From an uncultured Sulfitobacter sp. (lineage in GTDB: Bacteria; Pseudomonadota; Alphaproteobacteria; Rhodobacterales; Rhodobacteraceae): a stretch of DNA of 64,000 bases. The notes under the pieces were generated by a model that was not told the DNA's origin, ran no database searches, and saw only the letters and a program-made list of their open reading frames with translations. Below, piece after piece: positions 1-7,944 of the stretch. Each line of letters starts with the position of its first letter. The stretch's first letter is position 1. The stretch spans positions 124,001-188,000 of the forward strand of contig CANMZB010000004.1 of assembly GCA_947502265.1 (NCBI GenBank). The letters are read 5' to 3'. The position numbers and the translations under genes were made by a program.

Positions 1-424
1 CCTCGATCTCGGCGCGGCTGCGCGCAATGGTCAGCCGCCCGCCGTACAACCGCGCGCTGAGCGCCAGATATTCGCCTTCCAGCTCCGCGCGCCCCTCTCC
101 GAGCGAAATGATGTGAAACCCCTCGTCATCGCGCGCGACAGCACCGTTGCCGTAAATCTGGCCGCTGCGGGTGACATAGCTTAACACCAGCCGTCCGGGA
201 TCGGTGTCTGCGGATTCCGCCTGTACCAACAGCGCCACGGCAGAGGCGGAAGGGGCCGCATGGAACCCCGCCATGTCCTGCGCCAGATCCTCACGGATCG
301 TTTCTTCGAACGCGGCGCGGGTCACCGCAAAGCTGGCAGCGAGGCTCAAAAGACTGATGGTGGCGAAAAGCACGACCAGCAAAAACGCAAGACGCAGCGG
401 CATGGAGCGCCACAGCCGCCTCAT
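1..424 (-). CDS. Sensor histidine kinase, N-terminal part (cut by window edge)
   Basis: Only the sensor half is in the window. It begins with a short basic stretch and one hydrophobic membrane segment (about residues 8-30), followed by a periplasmic sensor region that runs off the left edge before any HAMP or kinase domain. The ATG overlaps the stop of the upstream response regulator in an ATGA arrangement (421-424), so the two are translationally coupled. The kinase identity is inferred from this pairing and the membrane-anchored start; no catalytic motif is visible. The stimulus is unknown, although a DegP-type protease lies divergently next to the pair, which would suit envelope stress. 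Confidence 0.75.
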   Translation of the reverse strand, partial: MRRLWRSMPLRLAFLLVVLFATISLLSLAASFAVTRAAFEETIREDLAQDMAGFHAAPSASAVALLVQAESADTDPGRLVLSYVTRSGQIYGNGAVARDDEGFHIISLGEGRAELEGEYLALSARLYGGRLTIARSRAEIE

Positions 425-1092
425 CCGTCGATCCGGTAACCGGCCCCGCGCACGGTTTTGATGATCTCGGTATCAAACGGTTTGTCCACCTTGGCGCGCA
501 GACGGCTTATATGGGTCTCAACCACATTCGTCATCGGATCGAACGACAGATCCCACACCCCTTCAAGCAGCATCGTGCGTGTCTGCACCCGCCCCTTGCG
601 GCGCAAAAGAAACTCCAACAGCGCAAATTCGCGCGGCAACAGATCAATCTCCTGCCCCTGCCGCGTTACCCTTCGGGTCAGCAGATCAAGCGAAAGGTCG
701 CGCGCGATCAGCACCGTGTCCTGCTCCACCGCCTGCGGTCTGCGACCCAAGGCAGCAACGCGCGCGGACAACTCGCCAAAGGCGAAAGGCTTGACCAGAT
801 AATCGTCGGCCCCTGCGTTCAATCCGCCGATGCGGTCCTCGACCGATCCCATGGCCGTCAGAAACAACACCGGCGTGGCATTGCCCGCCCCGCGCAGCGT
901 TTTAACCAGCGTCAGCCCGTCGATCTCGGGCAGCATCCGGTCAACGATCATCACATCGTATTGCCCGGACGTCGCTTCGATCAGCGCATCGCGCCCGTTT
1001 GCAATCAGATCAACGACATGCCCCTCCTCGCGCAGGCCGCGCGCGATGTAGGTGCCGGTGGTGGCGTCGTCTTCGATAACCAGTATTTTCAT
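421..1092 (-). CDS. OmpR/PhoB-family response regulator
   Basis: A two-domain regulator of 223 residues. The receiver domain has the acidic pocket near the N-terminus (IEDD), the phospho-acceptor Asp in VDRMLPEIDG, a switch Thr (FLTAM) and the conserved Lys in LVKPF. A winged-helix DNA-binding domain follows, ending in the usual VETHISRLRAKV and VRGAGYRI stretches. The ATG at 1092 is chosen because the receiver fold begins exactly there (MKILVIEDD); a longer open frame upstream has no family similarity. It is coupled to the kinase downstream and divergent from the DegP-like gene. Confidence 0.93.
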   Translation of the reverse strand: MKILVIEDDATTGTYIARGLREEGHVVDLIANGRDALIEATSGQYDVMIVDRMLPEIDGLTLVKTLRGAGNATPVLFLTAMGSVEDRIGGLNAGADDYLVKPFAFGELSARVAALGRRPQAVEQDTVLIARDLSLDLLTRRVTRQGQEIDLLPREFALLEFLLRRKGRVQTRTMLLEGVWDLSFDPMTNVVETHISRLRAKVDKPFDTEIIKTVRGAGYRIDG

Positions 1093-1230
1093 AGCCTCAT
1101 TATATAGGGCGCGCGGGGCCGCGATGCACACCCCTGCACGCATTACAGTTTTGTATAGCAACCGCCGGTATCCGCGTAACGCAAGCACCCCATCTAAGGC
1201 ACAACCGAAAAGATGCACGAGGAGCATTGC

Positions 1231-2313
1231 ATGCCGACCCTACTTTCCAAATCCGCCCCGCTCGCCCTTGCCACCGCTTTGGCCATGGCCCCGATGATCG
1301 CGCCCACGATGGCGCTTGCCGTGCCTGCGGGCGGGTACGGCGATCTGGTCGAACAGGTCTCGCCTGCTGTGGTGTTCATCGAGGTGACAGCCACGGCGAA
1401 TGCAACAGCACAGCTGCCTGAAGGGATGCCCGAAAACCTGCGCAAGCGGTTCCAGCAGCAGATGCCGCAACGCGCACCGCAACAGGGGCTTGGCTCGGGC
1501 TTTATCATCTCGGACGAGGGTCAGATCGTCACCAACCATCACGTTGTCGCAGGCGCGCAGGAGGTCAAGGTGACGCTGGCCGATGGCCGTGAATTTCAGG
1601 CCGAGGTGATCGGCAGTGATGCTGCAACCGACATTGCGCTGATCAGGATCACGGCAGATGTGGACCTGCCGTTCGTCCGTTTCGGCGCGTCCGACGCCAT
1701 GCGTGTGGGCGATGAAGTTGTCGCGATGGGCAATCCCTTCGGCCTTAGTTCGACGGTGACCAGCGGCATCATCTCCGGCAAGGCGCGCAACATCAATTCC
1801 GGTCCTTACGACGAGTTTATCCAGACCGACGCCGCGATCAACCGTGGCAATTCGGGCGGGCCACTGTTTAACAACGCGGGTGATGTGATCGGCGTGAATA
1901 CCGCGATCCTGTCGCCGGATGGCGGATCAGTTGGCATCGGCTTTGCCGTCCCGTCCGATCTGGTGCAGGACGTGGTGGCGGACCTGTCTGACGACGGATC
2001 GGTGACGCGCGGATGGCTTGGCGTACAAATCCGCCCGATGAGCGATGAAGTCGCGCAGGTGCTTGGCCTTGATGCGCCCAAAGGGGCGGTGATCGAAGCG
2101 GTGTCCAAAGACAGCCCTGCTGCGAAGGCCGGTCTGACGAAGGGCGATATCATCGTGTCTTTCGCCGGAAGTGACATCTCGGAATTGCGCGATCTGACAC
2201 GCGCGGTCGCACGCACCGATCCTGACGAAACCGCCGCTGTGACCCTTCTGCGCCGTGGCGAGCAGATCGTCGTTGACGTGAAAATCGGCGTTCTTGCGCC
2301 GCAAGAAACCTGA
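1231..2313 (+). CDS. DegP/HtrA-type periplasmic serine protease
   Basis: A 360-residue secreted trypsin-like protease with one PDZ domain. A Sec signal peptide covers about residues 1-30 and ends near an Ala-rich cleavage region. The catalytic triad is visible: His in TNHHVV, Asp in ATDIALIRI and Ser in GNSGGPL. A single PDZ domain fills about residues 260-350 (WLGVQIRPM onward). One PDZ makes it closer to DegS or short HtrA proteins than to two-PDZ DegP. The ATG at 1231 is preferred over one six codons earlier because GAGGAG sits just upstream. It probably degrades misfolded envelope proteins. A strong terminator hairpin follows. Confidence 0.93.
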   Translation: MPTLLSKSAPLALATALAMAPMIAPTMALAVPAGGYGDLVEQVSPAVVFIEVTATANATAQLPEGMPENLRKRFQQQMPQRAPQQGLGSGFIISDEGQIVTNHHVVAGAQEVKVTLADGREFQAEVIGSDAATDIALIRITADVDLPFVRFGASDAMRVGDEVVAMGNPFGLSSTVTSGIISGKARNINSGPYDEFIQTDAAINRGNSGGPLFNNAGDVIGVNTAILSPDGGSVGIGFAVPSDLVQDVVADLSDDGSVTRGWLGVQIRPMSDEVAQVLGLDAPKGAVIEAVSKDSPAAKAGLTKGDIIVSFAGSDISELRDLTRAVARTDPDETAAVTLLRRGEQIVVDVKIGVLAPQET

Positions 2314-2321
2314 TCCAACCA

Positions 2322-2354
2322 GTTCCGCGCGCCGGTTCATCCGGCGCGCGGAAC
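2322..2354 (+). terminator. Terminator hairpin after the DegP-like gene
   Basis: A perfect 14-bp inverted repeat (GTTCCGCGCGCCGG and its complement) around a 5-nt loop begins 8 nt after the protease stop codon. The stem is very GC-rich but the T-run after it is poor, so it may rely partly on Rho. Confidence 0.75.
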
Positions 2355-2507
2355 GATCCTTCGGCTTACCTCGAAGGTTTCGGCCCTGATGCTGTCCCCC
2401 GCATCAGGGCCGTTTATTGCCCACATGCGCGCAAATCGACAAATGCCAATGCGCCGCAGCCGCGCCCACTGGTGCCGGGCAACAAACGCCTGTAATCAAT
2501 GCCATGA

Positions 2508-2864
2508 ATGCGTATGTGTCCACATATCCTGCGCGCCAGCCTCTTGGCGCTGATCATGCTTGCCATGACATCGCTGCCTTTTGTGCACCGCGCGGGTGCA
2601 GAACCGCAAAGCGCCGAATACGCGACGTTCCTCGCCATGGGTGGTACGTTTGACGACATATGTGGCGACAGGGGCGGGCACACCGCCGCGTCGGGCTGCG
2701 AAGCCTGCCGGATTGTCGCCGCCACGCTGCTGTTGCCGCCCGTTTCGATCCTGCGTCCGGCACTGGTTGCGCGCACCGTGCGCTTCGCCGCTGTTGCCCG
2801 CCCGTTCCCTGTTCCAAATCCGCGACAAGGCCCGCCACCGGCCCGCGCGCCACCCTTGGTATGA
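2508..2864 (+). CDS. Small secreted protein next to a copper chaperone (DUF2946-like?)
   Basis: A 118-residue protein with an N-terminal hydrophobic segment (about residues 8-24) that looks like a signal peptide or anchor. A cysteine pair follows in the middle (CEAC, about residues 64-67) and the tail is rich in Pro and Arg. A second in-frame ATG at 2514 could also be the start. It lies 68 nt before the PCu(A)C copper chaperone gene in the same direction, and the length, signal and Cys pair resemble DUF2946 proteins often found near copper or TonB genes. That family assignment is tentative. Confidence 0.55.
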   Translation: MRMCPHILRASLLALIMLAMTSLPFVHRAGAEPQSAEYATFLAMGGTFDDICGDRGGHTAASGCEACRIVAATLLLPPVSILRPALVARTVRFAAVARPFPVPNPRQGPPPARAPPLV

Positions 2865-2932
2865 TGTAGCTCGAACAGACCTTCATACATCTGCGGGCCA
2901 AACCACCCGCACCAAAAATACTGGAAACAAAC

Positions 2933-3421
2933 ATGAAAACCCTTCGTATCGCCGCTGTTGCGGCTCTTCTCAGCGCAACTTCCGCTTTTGCCCATGACTA
3001 TACCGTCGGCGAAATTTCAATCATGCACCCCATGGCCTTTGAGACCGCCAAGAACGCCAAAGTCGGCGGCGGCTATATGATCCTGACCAATGCAGGCGAT
3101 CAGGCCGATACCCTGCTTGATATCCGCTCTGATGTGGTGCCGATGATCCAGCTGCACAAATCCGAAACCGACGCCAATGGCGTGGCGCGTATGTTCCACC
3201 TCGAAGGCGGCATTCCGCTGCCCGCAGGCGAGACCGTCACATTGGAGCCGGGCGGCATTCATGTGATGTTCATGGGGCTGGATGGCAATCCGCTGGAAGA
3301 CGGTGACGAGGTCAAAGCAACGCTTGTTTTCGAAAATGCCGGTGAACTTGACGTGGTCTTTAACGTGGAGCCGCGCCGTGGCGATGCGATGCAGCACATG
3401 CACCACGGCAAGTCCGACTAA
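2933..3421 (+). CDS. Periplasmic copper chaperone PCu(A)C
   Basis: A 162-residue secreted protein of the PCu(A)C (DUF461) family, which delivers Cu(I) to the CuA or CuB sites of cytochrome c oxidase. A Sec signal peptide ends at AFA-HD (about residue 20). The copper motif of spaced His and Met is visible: His in IQLHKSE, Met in ARMFH, and HVM near residues 104-106, giving the family pattern H-x(10-11)-M-x(21-22)-H-x-M. The C-terminus is also His/Met-rich (MQHMHHGK), which may bind additional copper. A terminator hairpin follows the stop codon. Confidence 0.93.
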   Translation: MKTLRIAAVAALLSATSAFAHDYTVGEISIMHPMAFETAKNAKVGGGYMILTNAGDQADTLLDIRSDVVPMIQLHKSETDANGVARMFHLEGGIPLPAGETVTLEPGGIHVMFMGLDGNPLEDGDEVKATLVFENAGELDVVFNVEPRRGDAMQHMHHGKSD

Positions 3422-3433
3422 CGATGAAATCTT

Positions 3434-3458
3434 GCGCCGCCCGGCATCCGGGCGGCGC
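3434..3458 (+). terminator. Terminator hairpin after the copper chaperone gene
   Basis: A perfect 11-bp GC-rich inverted repeat with a 3-nt loop, placed between the convergent copper chaperone and MarR genes. It could terminate transcription from either side; the T-run is weak. Confidence 0.65.
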
Positions 3459-3478
3459 GTTACTTCGCGGCGTATCTC

Positions 3479-3913
3479 TCACATTTCCGCGATTTTTTGC
3501 AGACAGCGGCGCAGAACGTCGCGCTCCTGCGGTGTGAACCGGCTTGCCAGCGCGGTATCATAGGCGCGCGCGGCCTCGTACAACTCCCGAAAAACAACCT
3601 CTCCCTGTTTTGTCAGCGCAAGCGCCTCGTGGCGTCGATCTGTCTCTTGTGGCGCGCGGGTGAGAAACCGCTTTTGTTCCAGCGCCCGCACGGCGCGGCT
3701 GACTTTGGTTTTGTGAAGGCTGGCGCGGTCGCAAATCTCTTTGGCTGTCATCGCGCCATACCGGCCCAGATGAAACAAGACCCGCCATTCAGTGCGCAAC
3801 ATCCCGTAGCGCTGGCGGTATTGCTTTTGAAATGCAAGGCTGGTCGCCTCTGCCGCCTGATTGAGGGCATATGGTAGGAAATCGCGTAAATCGAAGTCGG
3901 TGTTGTTACTCAT
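3479..3913 (-). CDS. MarR-family regulator of the homogentisate operon
   Basis: A 144-residue winged-helix regulator. The DNA-binding core runs from MTAKEICDRASL through the recognition helix (HKTKVSRAVRALEQKRFLTR) to the wing with DRRHEALALT, typical of MarR proteins. It is transcribed divergently from hmgA, with 73 nt between the start codons and an inverted repeat in that gap. By position it is the likely local repressor of homogentisate degradation, relieved by a pathway aromatic acid. The effector is inferred. Confidence 0.9.
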   Translation of the reverse strand: MSNNTDFDLRDFLPYALNQAAEATSLAFQKQYRQRYGMLRTEWRVLFHLGRYGAMTAKEICDRASLHKTKVSRAVRALEQKRFLTRAPQETDRRHEALALTKQGEVVFRELYEAARAYDTALASRFTPQERDVLRRCLQKIAEM

Positions 3914-3932
3914 GTCGCAAAACTAGCTGTTG

Positions 3933-3952
3933 TTAGTTACAAAACCAACTAA
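3933..3952. promoter_or_regulatory. Candidate MarR operator in front of hmgA
   Basis: An inverted repeat, TTAGTT-N8-AACTAA, lies in the 73-nt gap between the divergent MarR and hmgA start codons. MarR dimers usually bind such palindromes overlapping the promoters of their own gene and the target. The sequence shows the symmetry; binding is inferred. Confidence 0.5.
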
Positions 3953-3986
3953 TATCCGAAGACGAACGGACAAGGGGGAAATACCG

Positions 3987-5348
3987 ATGAACAAGGAATT
4001 AACGCCGCACGGGCTTCAGACTGCCGCGTCTGGGGTCGGGACCACGCAAGGCTACATGCCCGGCTTTGGCAATGATTTCGAGACGGAGGCGCTGCCCGAT
4101 GCGCTGCCGCAGGGTATGAACTCGCCTCAAAAGGTAAATTACGGCCTTTATGGAGAGCAGTTGAGCGGCACCGCCTTTACCGCGCCGAGCCACCAGAACG
4201 AGCGGACGTGGTGCTACCGCATCCGCCCTTCCGTCAAACACACCCACCGTTTCGAAAAAATCGACCTACCCTACTGGAAATCCGCGCCCCATATCGACCC
4301 GGATGTCGTATCGCTGGGACAATACCGTTGGGATCCGGTGCCACATGGCAACAAGGATCTGACGTGGCTGACCGGTATGCGCACCATGACAACGGCGGGG
4401 GACGTGAACACCCAGGTAGGCATGGCGAGCCATATCTATCTGGTCACCGCCTCGATGAAAGACGCCTATTTCTACTCGGCGGATTCCGAATTGCTGGTGG
4501 TTCCGCAGGAGGGGCGATTGCGCTTTGCCACCGAATTGGGCGTGATCGACATTGAACCGCAGGAAATCGCAATCATCCCGCGCGGGTTGGTGTACCGTGT
4601 TGAGGTGCTGGAAGGCCCCGCGCGCGGCTTTGTCTGCGAGAATTACGGCCAGAAATTCCGCCTGCCGGGCCGTGGCCCCATCGGCGCGAACTGCATGGCC
4701 AACCGCCGCGATTTCAAAACGCCCGTCGCGGCGTTCGAGGACCGCGATGCGCCCTCGAGCGTGACAGTGAAATGGGCGGGCCAGTTTCACGAGACAAAGA
4801 TCGGCCATTCACCTTTGGATGTGGTTGCGTGGCATGGCAACTATGCGCCGTGCAAATACGACCTGCGCACCTATTGCCCCGTTGGCGCGATCCTGTTCGA
4901 TCACCCAGATCCGTCGATCTTTACCGTGCTGACTGCCGATTCCGGCGTTGAGGGAACGGCAAACATCGATTTTGTACTGTTCCGTGATCGGTGGATGGTG
5001 GCCGAGGATACGTTCCGCCCGCCGTGGTATCACAAGAACGTCATGTCCGAACTGATGGGCAACATCTTTGGTATCTACGATGCCAAGCCCAAGGGATTTG
5101 TGCCCGGCGGGATGAGCCTGCACAACATGATGCTGCCACACGGGCCGGACAAGAACGCCTTTGAGGGCGCATCCAACGCTGATCTGAAAGCGGAAAAGCT
5201 GGAGAATACCATGACTTTCATGTTCGAGACCCGCTTTCCCCAGCACCTGACCGCATTTGCCGCCAAGGAAGCCCCGCTGCAGGACGATTACATCGACTGC
5301 TGGGCCGATCTGGAAAAGAAATTCGACGGCACACCCGGTAAGAAATGA
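3987..5348 (+). CDS. hmgA: Homogentisate 1,2-dioxygenase
   Basis: A 453-residue enzyme that opens the ring of homogentisate to maleylacetoacetate, the central step of tyrosine and phenylacetate-type catabolism. It has the family N-terminus ([15 protein letters not shown]) and the iron-binding C-terminal cupin: His and Glu in [11 protein letters not shown] and the third His in MLPHGPD. The ATG at 3987 is preceded by AAGGGGGAA and matches the family length; the open frame extends 19 codons upstream without similarity. It is the first gene of a run that also holds fahA and maiA, so the full route to fumarate and acetoacetate is encoded here. Confidence 0.97.
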   Translation: MNKELTPHGLQTAASGVGTTQGYMPGFGNDFETEALPDALPQGMNSPQKVNYGLYGEQLSGTAFTAPSHQNERTWCYRIRPSVKHTHRFEKIDLPYWKSAPHIDPDVVSLGQYRWDPVPHGNKDLTWLTGMRTMTTAGDVNTQVGMASHIYLVTASMKDAYFYSADSELLVVPQEGRLRFATELGVIDIEPQEIAIIPRGLVYRVEVLEGPARGFVCENYGQKFRLPGRGPIGANCMANRRDFKTPVAAFEDRDAPSSVTVKWAGQFHETKIGHSPLDVVAWHGNYAPCKYDLRTYCPVGAILFDHPDPSIFTVLTADSGVEGTANIDFVLFRDRWMVAEDTFRPPWYHKNVMSELMGNIFGIYDAKPKGFVPGGMSLHNMMLPHGPDKNAFEGASNADLKAEKLENTMTFMFETRFPQHLTAFAAKEAPLQDDYIDCWADLEKKFDGTPGKK

Positions 5349-5358
5349 CAGACAAAAA

Positions 5359-5568
5359 ATGACAGACAACCAGATCGCGCTTCTGGCGCTGTTCGTGACG
5401 GGCGCGTTGATCGTTGCTTACAAACGGAAACAGAAAACCCACCGGCCCAAGCCGGACGACAAATACCGCGATAGCGGTGATGACTGGGACTATGGCGCGC
5501 CCGAGATTGACGATGCCTGCCCCGTTGACGACAGTGATGACAGTGACTGTGACGACAGCGATGACTGA
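5359..5568 (+). CDS. Small single-pass membrane protein with acidic tail
   Basis: A 69-residue ORF between hmgA and fahA. One hydrophobic helix (about residues 5-21) is followed by a basic patch (YKRKQKTHRPK) and a C-terminal half rich in Asp and Ser with two Cys. It starts 10 nt after the hmgA stop, in a repeated ATGACAGACAA context, and ends 42 nt before fahA, so it should be cotranscribed. No known family is recognised. The basic patch would place the acidic tail in the cytoplasm by the positive-inside rule. Confidence 0.6.
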   Translation: MTDNQIALLALFVTGALIVAYKRKQKTHRPKPDDKYRDSGDDWDYGAPEIDDACPVDDSDDSDCDDSDD

Positions 5569-5610
5569 CAGACTGCGCGGCTGCCCCGCGCCGGAACTTG
5601 AGGACCTGAT

Positions 5611-6864
5611 ATGACACTGATGAAATCATGGGTAGAAAGCGCGAACAACGCGCAAACGCCCTTCCCGCTCAACAACCTGCCTTACGGCGTTTTCACCACC
5701 AACGCCCTTGAGGCGCGTTGCGGCGTGGCCATCGGCGACATGATCCTTGATCTGTCCGCCGCCGAAGAAGAGGGGCTGGTGCTGTTGGCCGAAGACCCTG
5801 TTTTCGACGTGCCGTACTGGAATGACGTGATGGAGCTGGGGTCTGAGGCGTGGGACGCCCTGCGCGCACGCCTGATCGAGCTGCTGGAAGACGGCGCACC
5901 CGAACAAGCCGCCGTAGCGCCCCATCTGGTGCCGATGGACGAGGCCCGTATGGAACTGCCGATGGTGGTTGCGGAGTACACCGATTTCTACGCGGGCAAA
6001 CATCACGCGACCAACATCGGCACCATGTTTCGCGGCACGGAAAATGCCCTCCCGCCCAACTGGTTGCACATCCCTATCGGCTATAACGGGCGCGCGTCTT
6101 CGGTTGTTGTGTCCGGCACCGATATCACGCGCCCCAACGGGCAGTTGAAAGCGCCCGACGCGGACATGCCCACGTTCGGCCCCTGCAAACGGCTCGACAT
6201 CGAGCTTGAGATGGGCGCCATCGTCGGTACTGCCTCCGAGTTGGGCCATCCCGTCACGGTTGCGCAGGCGGACGAGATGATCTTTGGGTACGTCCTGCTT
6301 AATGACTGGTCCGCGCGCGATATTCAGGCGTGGGAATACCAGCCGCTCGGCCCGTTTCAGGCCAAAGCCTTTGCCACCTCGATTTCACCGTGGATCGTCA
6401 CCCGCGCCGCGTTGGAGCCTTTCCGCACCTCCACGCCGGAGCGTGAAAAGGAGCTGCTGCCCTATCTGCAAGAGCCCAAACCGATGCTGTATGACATTGA
6501 TCTGAGCGTCACGATGAAACCCGAGGGCGGCACCGATACGACGATCTGTGAGACGAATTACAAAGAGATGTATTATTCTGCCCCCCAACAACTTGCGCAC
6601 CACGCCAGTTCCGGCTGTGCCATGACACCGGGCGATCTGTTGGGGTCCGGCACCATTTCCGGCCCCGAAAAGCACCAGCGCGGGAGCCTTATCGAATTGT
6701 CATGGGGCGGCAAAGAGCCGATCACCCTCGACACAGGGGCGACCCGCAGCTTTATCGAGGACGGTGATACGCTGACGCTGCACGGCGCGGCCAAAGGCGA
6801 CGGTTACCAGATCGGCTTTGGCACCTGCACAGGCACGATTAAACCGGCAGTCAAATTCCCCTGA
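5611..6864 (+). CDS. fahA: Fumarylacetoacetase
   Basis: A 417-residue hydrolase that splits fumarylacetoacetate to fumarate and acetoacetate, the last step of homogentisate degradation. It has the N-terminal FAH cap (FPLNNLPYGVF) and the catalytic domain with the Asp/Glu metal-site region (IELEMGAIVG) and the diagnostic block DWSARDIQAWEYQPLGPF. Length matches the eukaryotic-type family. It lies third in the hmgA run. Confidence 0.96.
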   Translation: MTLMKSWVESANNAQTPFPLNNLPYGVFTTNALEARCGVAIGDMILDLSAAEEEGLVLLAEDPVFDVPYWNDVMELGSEAWDALRARLIELLEDGAPEQAAVAPHLVPMDEARMELPMVVAEYTDFYAGKHHATNIGTMFRGTENALPPNWLHIPIGYNGRASSVVVSGTDITRPNGQLKAPDADMPTFGPCKRLDIELEMGAIVGTASELGHPVTVAQADEMIFGYVLLNDWSARDIQAWEYQPLGPFQAKAFATSISPWIVTRAALEPFRTSTPEREKELLPYLQEPKPMLYDIDLSVTMKPEGGTDTTICETNYKEMYYSAPQQLAHHASSGCAMTPGDLLGSGTISGPEKHQRGSLIELSWGGKEPITLDTGATRSFIEDGDTLTLHGAAKGDGYQIGFGTCTGTIKPAVKFP

Positions 6865-6918
6865 CCCTATGGGCAGGCCCATGCGGCCGCCCTCGGAAAC
6901 AAAATAACAGGAGCCACC

Positions 6919-7869
6919 ATGGCCAAAGCATTTGCCTCCCAAGGCGACCTTAGCGAAAAAACTATCACGTTCGACGAAATCGGCCGTGATCTGTGGGCGT
7001 TTACCGCCGAGGGCGATCCCAATTCCGGTGTCATCATCGGCGAAGACAGCGTGATGATCGTCGAAGCACAAGCAACGCCGCGTCTGGCCAACAAGGTGAT
7101 CGAAAAGGTGCGCGAAGTCACCGACAAGCCGATCAGCCATGTGGTGCTGACCCATTATCACGCGGTGCGTGTACTGGGTGCATCCGCGTACGGCGCAGAC
7201 CAGATCATCATGGGCGAAGCCGCCCGTGGCATGGTGATGGAGCGCGGGCAGGAGGATTGGGACAGCGAATTTCAACGCTTCCCGCGTCTGTTCGAAGGCC
7301 ATGAATCCATTCCCGGCCTCACCTACCCCACCACCACCTTCAACGACCGTATGACCGTCTACCTCGGCAACCGCCGCGTCGATCTGATGCATTTGGGCCG
7401 TGCGCACACCGCCGGTGATATTGTGATCCATGTGCCGGATGAAAACGTGATGTTCACCGGCGACATCGTCGAAGACCACTCTGCGTGCTATTGCGGCGAC
7501 GGGCATTTTGCCGATTGGGGCAACACGCTGGATGCGATCGCGGCCTATGACGTGAACTCCATCGCGCCGGGCCGGGGCGGCGCCCTGATCGGCCGCGAAG
7601 CTGTGAACCGCGCCATCGAAAGCACCCGCGATTTCGTCAACTCCACCTACGCCCCCGCCGCACGGGTCGCCGCGCAGGGCGGCACGCTGAAACAGGCGTG
7701 GGATGCGGTGCGCGCCGAATGTGACCCGAAATTCGCCGATTACGCGATTTACGAGCATTGCCTGCCGTTCAACGTCGCACGCGCCTATGACGAAGCGCGC
7801 GGCATCGCCCATCCACGCATCTGGACCGCCGAACGCGATCTGGAAATGTGGGCCGCTTTGCAAGGCTAG
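6919..7869 (+). CDS. Metallo-beta-lactamase-fold protein with altered metal site
   Basis: A 316-residue MBL-fold protein inside the homogentisate operon. The usual HxHxDH motif reads HYHAVR (in VVLTHYHAVRVLG), so the Asp and His of the second metal site are absent. The later His (LGRAHTAGD) and bridging Asp (MFTGDIVE) remain. The final GHG-type motif reads PGRGG, again without its His. The first metal site therefore looks mostly intact and the second lost. A Cys pair with nearby His (HSACYCGDGHF) might supply replacement ligands. The ATG at 6919 follows ACAGGAG. Its pathway role is unknown; co-location suggests a thioester, lactone or glutathione-adduct hydrolase acting on a ring-cleavage intermediate. 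Confidence 0.85.
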   Translation: MAKAFASQGDLSEKTITFDEIGRDLWAFTAEGDPNSGVIIGEDSVMIVEAQATPRLANKVIEKVREVTDKPISHVVLTHYHAVRVLGASAYGADQIIMGEAARGMVMERGQEDWDSEFQRFPRLFEGHESIPGLTYPTTTFNDRMTVYLGNRRVDLMHLGRAHTAGDIVIHVPDENVMFTGDIVEDHSACYCGDGHFADWGNTLDAIAAYDVNSIAPGRGGALIGREAVNRAIESTRDFVNSTYAPAARVAAQGGTLKQAWDAVRAECDPKFADYAIYEHCLPFNVARAYDEARGIAHPRIWTAERDLEMWAALQG

Positions 7870-7887
7870 GCGCCGCTTAAGCGAGGA

Positions 7888-7917
7888 GCGGGCGCAGCCC
7901 CGGCGAGGAGCGCCCGC
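7888..7917 (+). repeat. Intercistronic hairpin
   Basis: An 8-bp inverted repeat (GCGGGCGC / GCGCCCGC, 14-nt loop) lies between the MBL-fold gene and the monooxygenase gene, inside a stretch where GCGAGGAGCG is also directly repeated. It may stabilise or attenuate the transcript; there is no T-run. Confidence 0.4.
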
Positions 7918-7944
7918 CCCGCCCCATCACAGGAGGAAACCGAC

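Noticed and set aside
6700-7863. 387-residue open frame on the minus strand
   Set aside because: It lies opposite the fahA end and the MBL-fold gene, which have clear domains; the minus-strand translation is His-rich with no recognisable domain, typical of antisense frames in GC-rich DNA.
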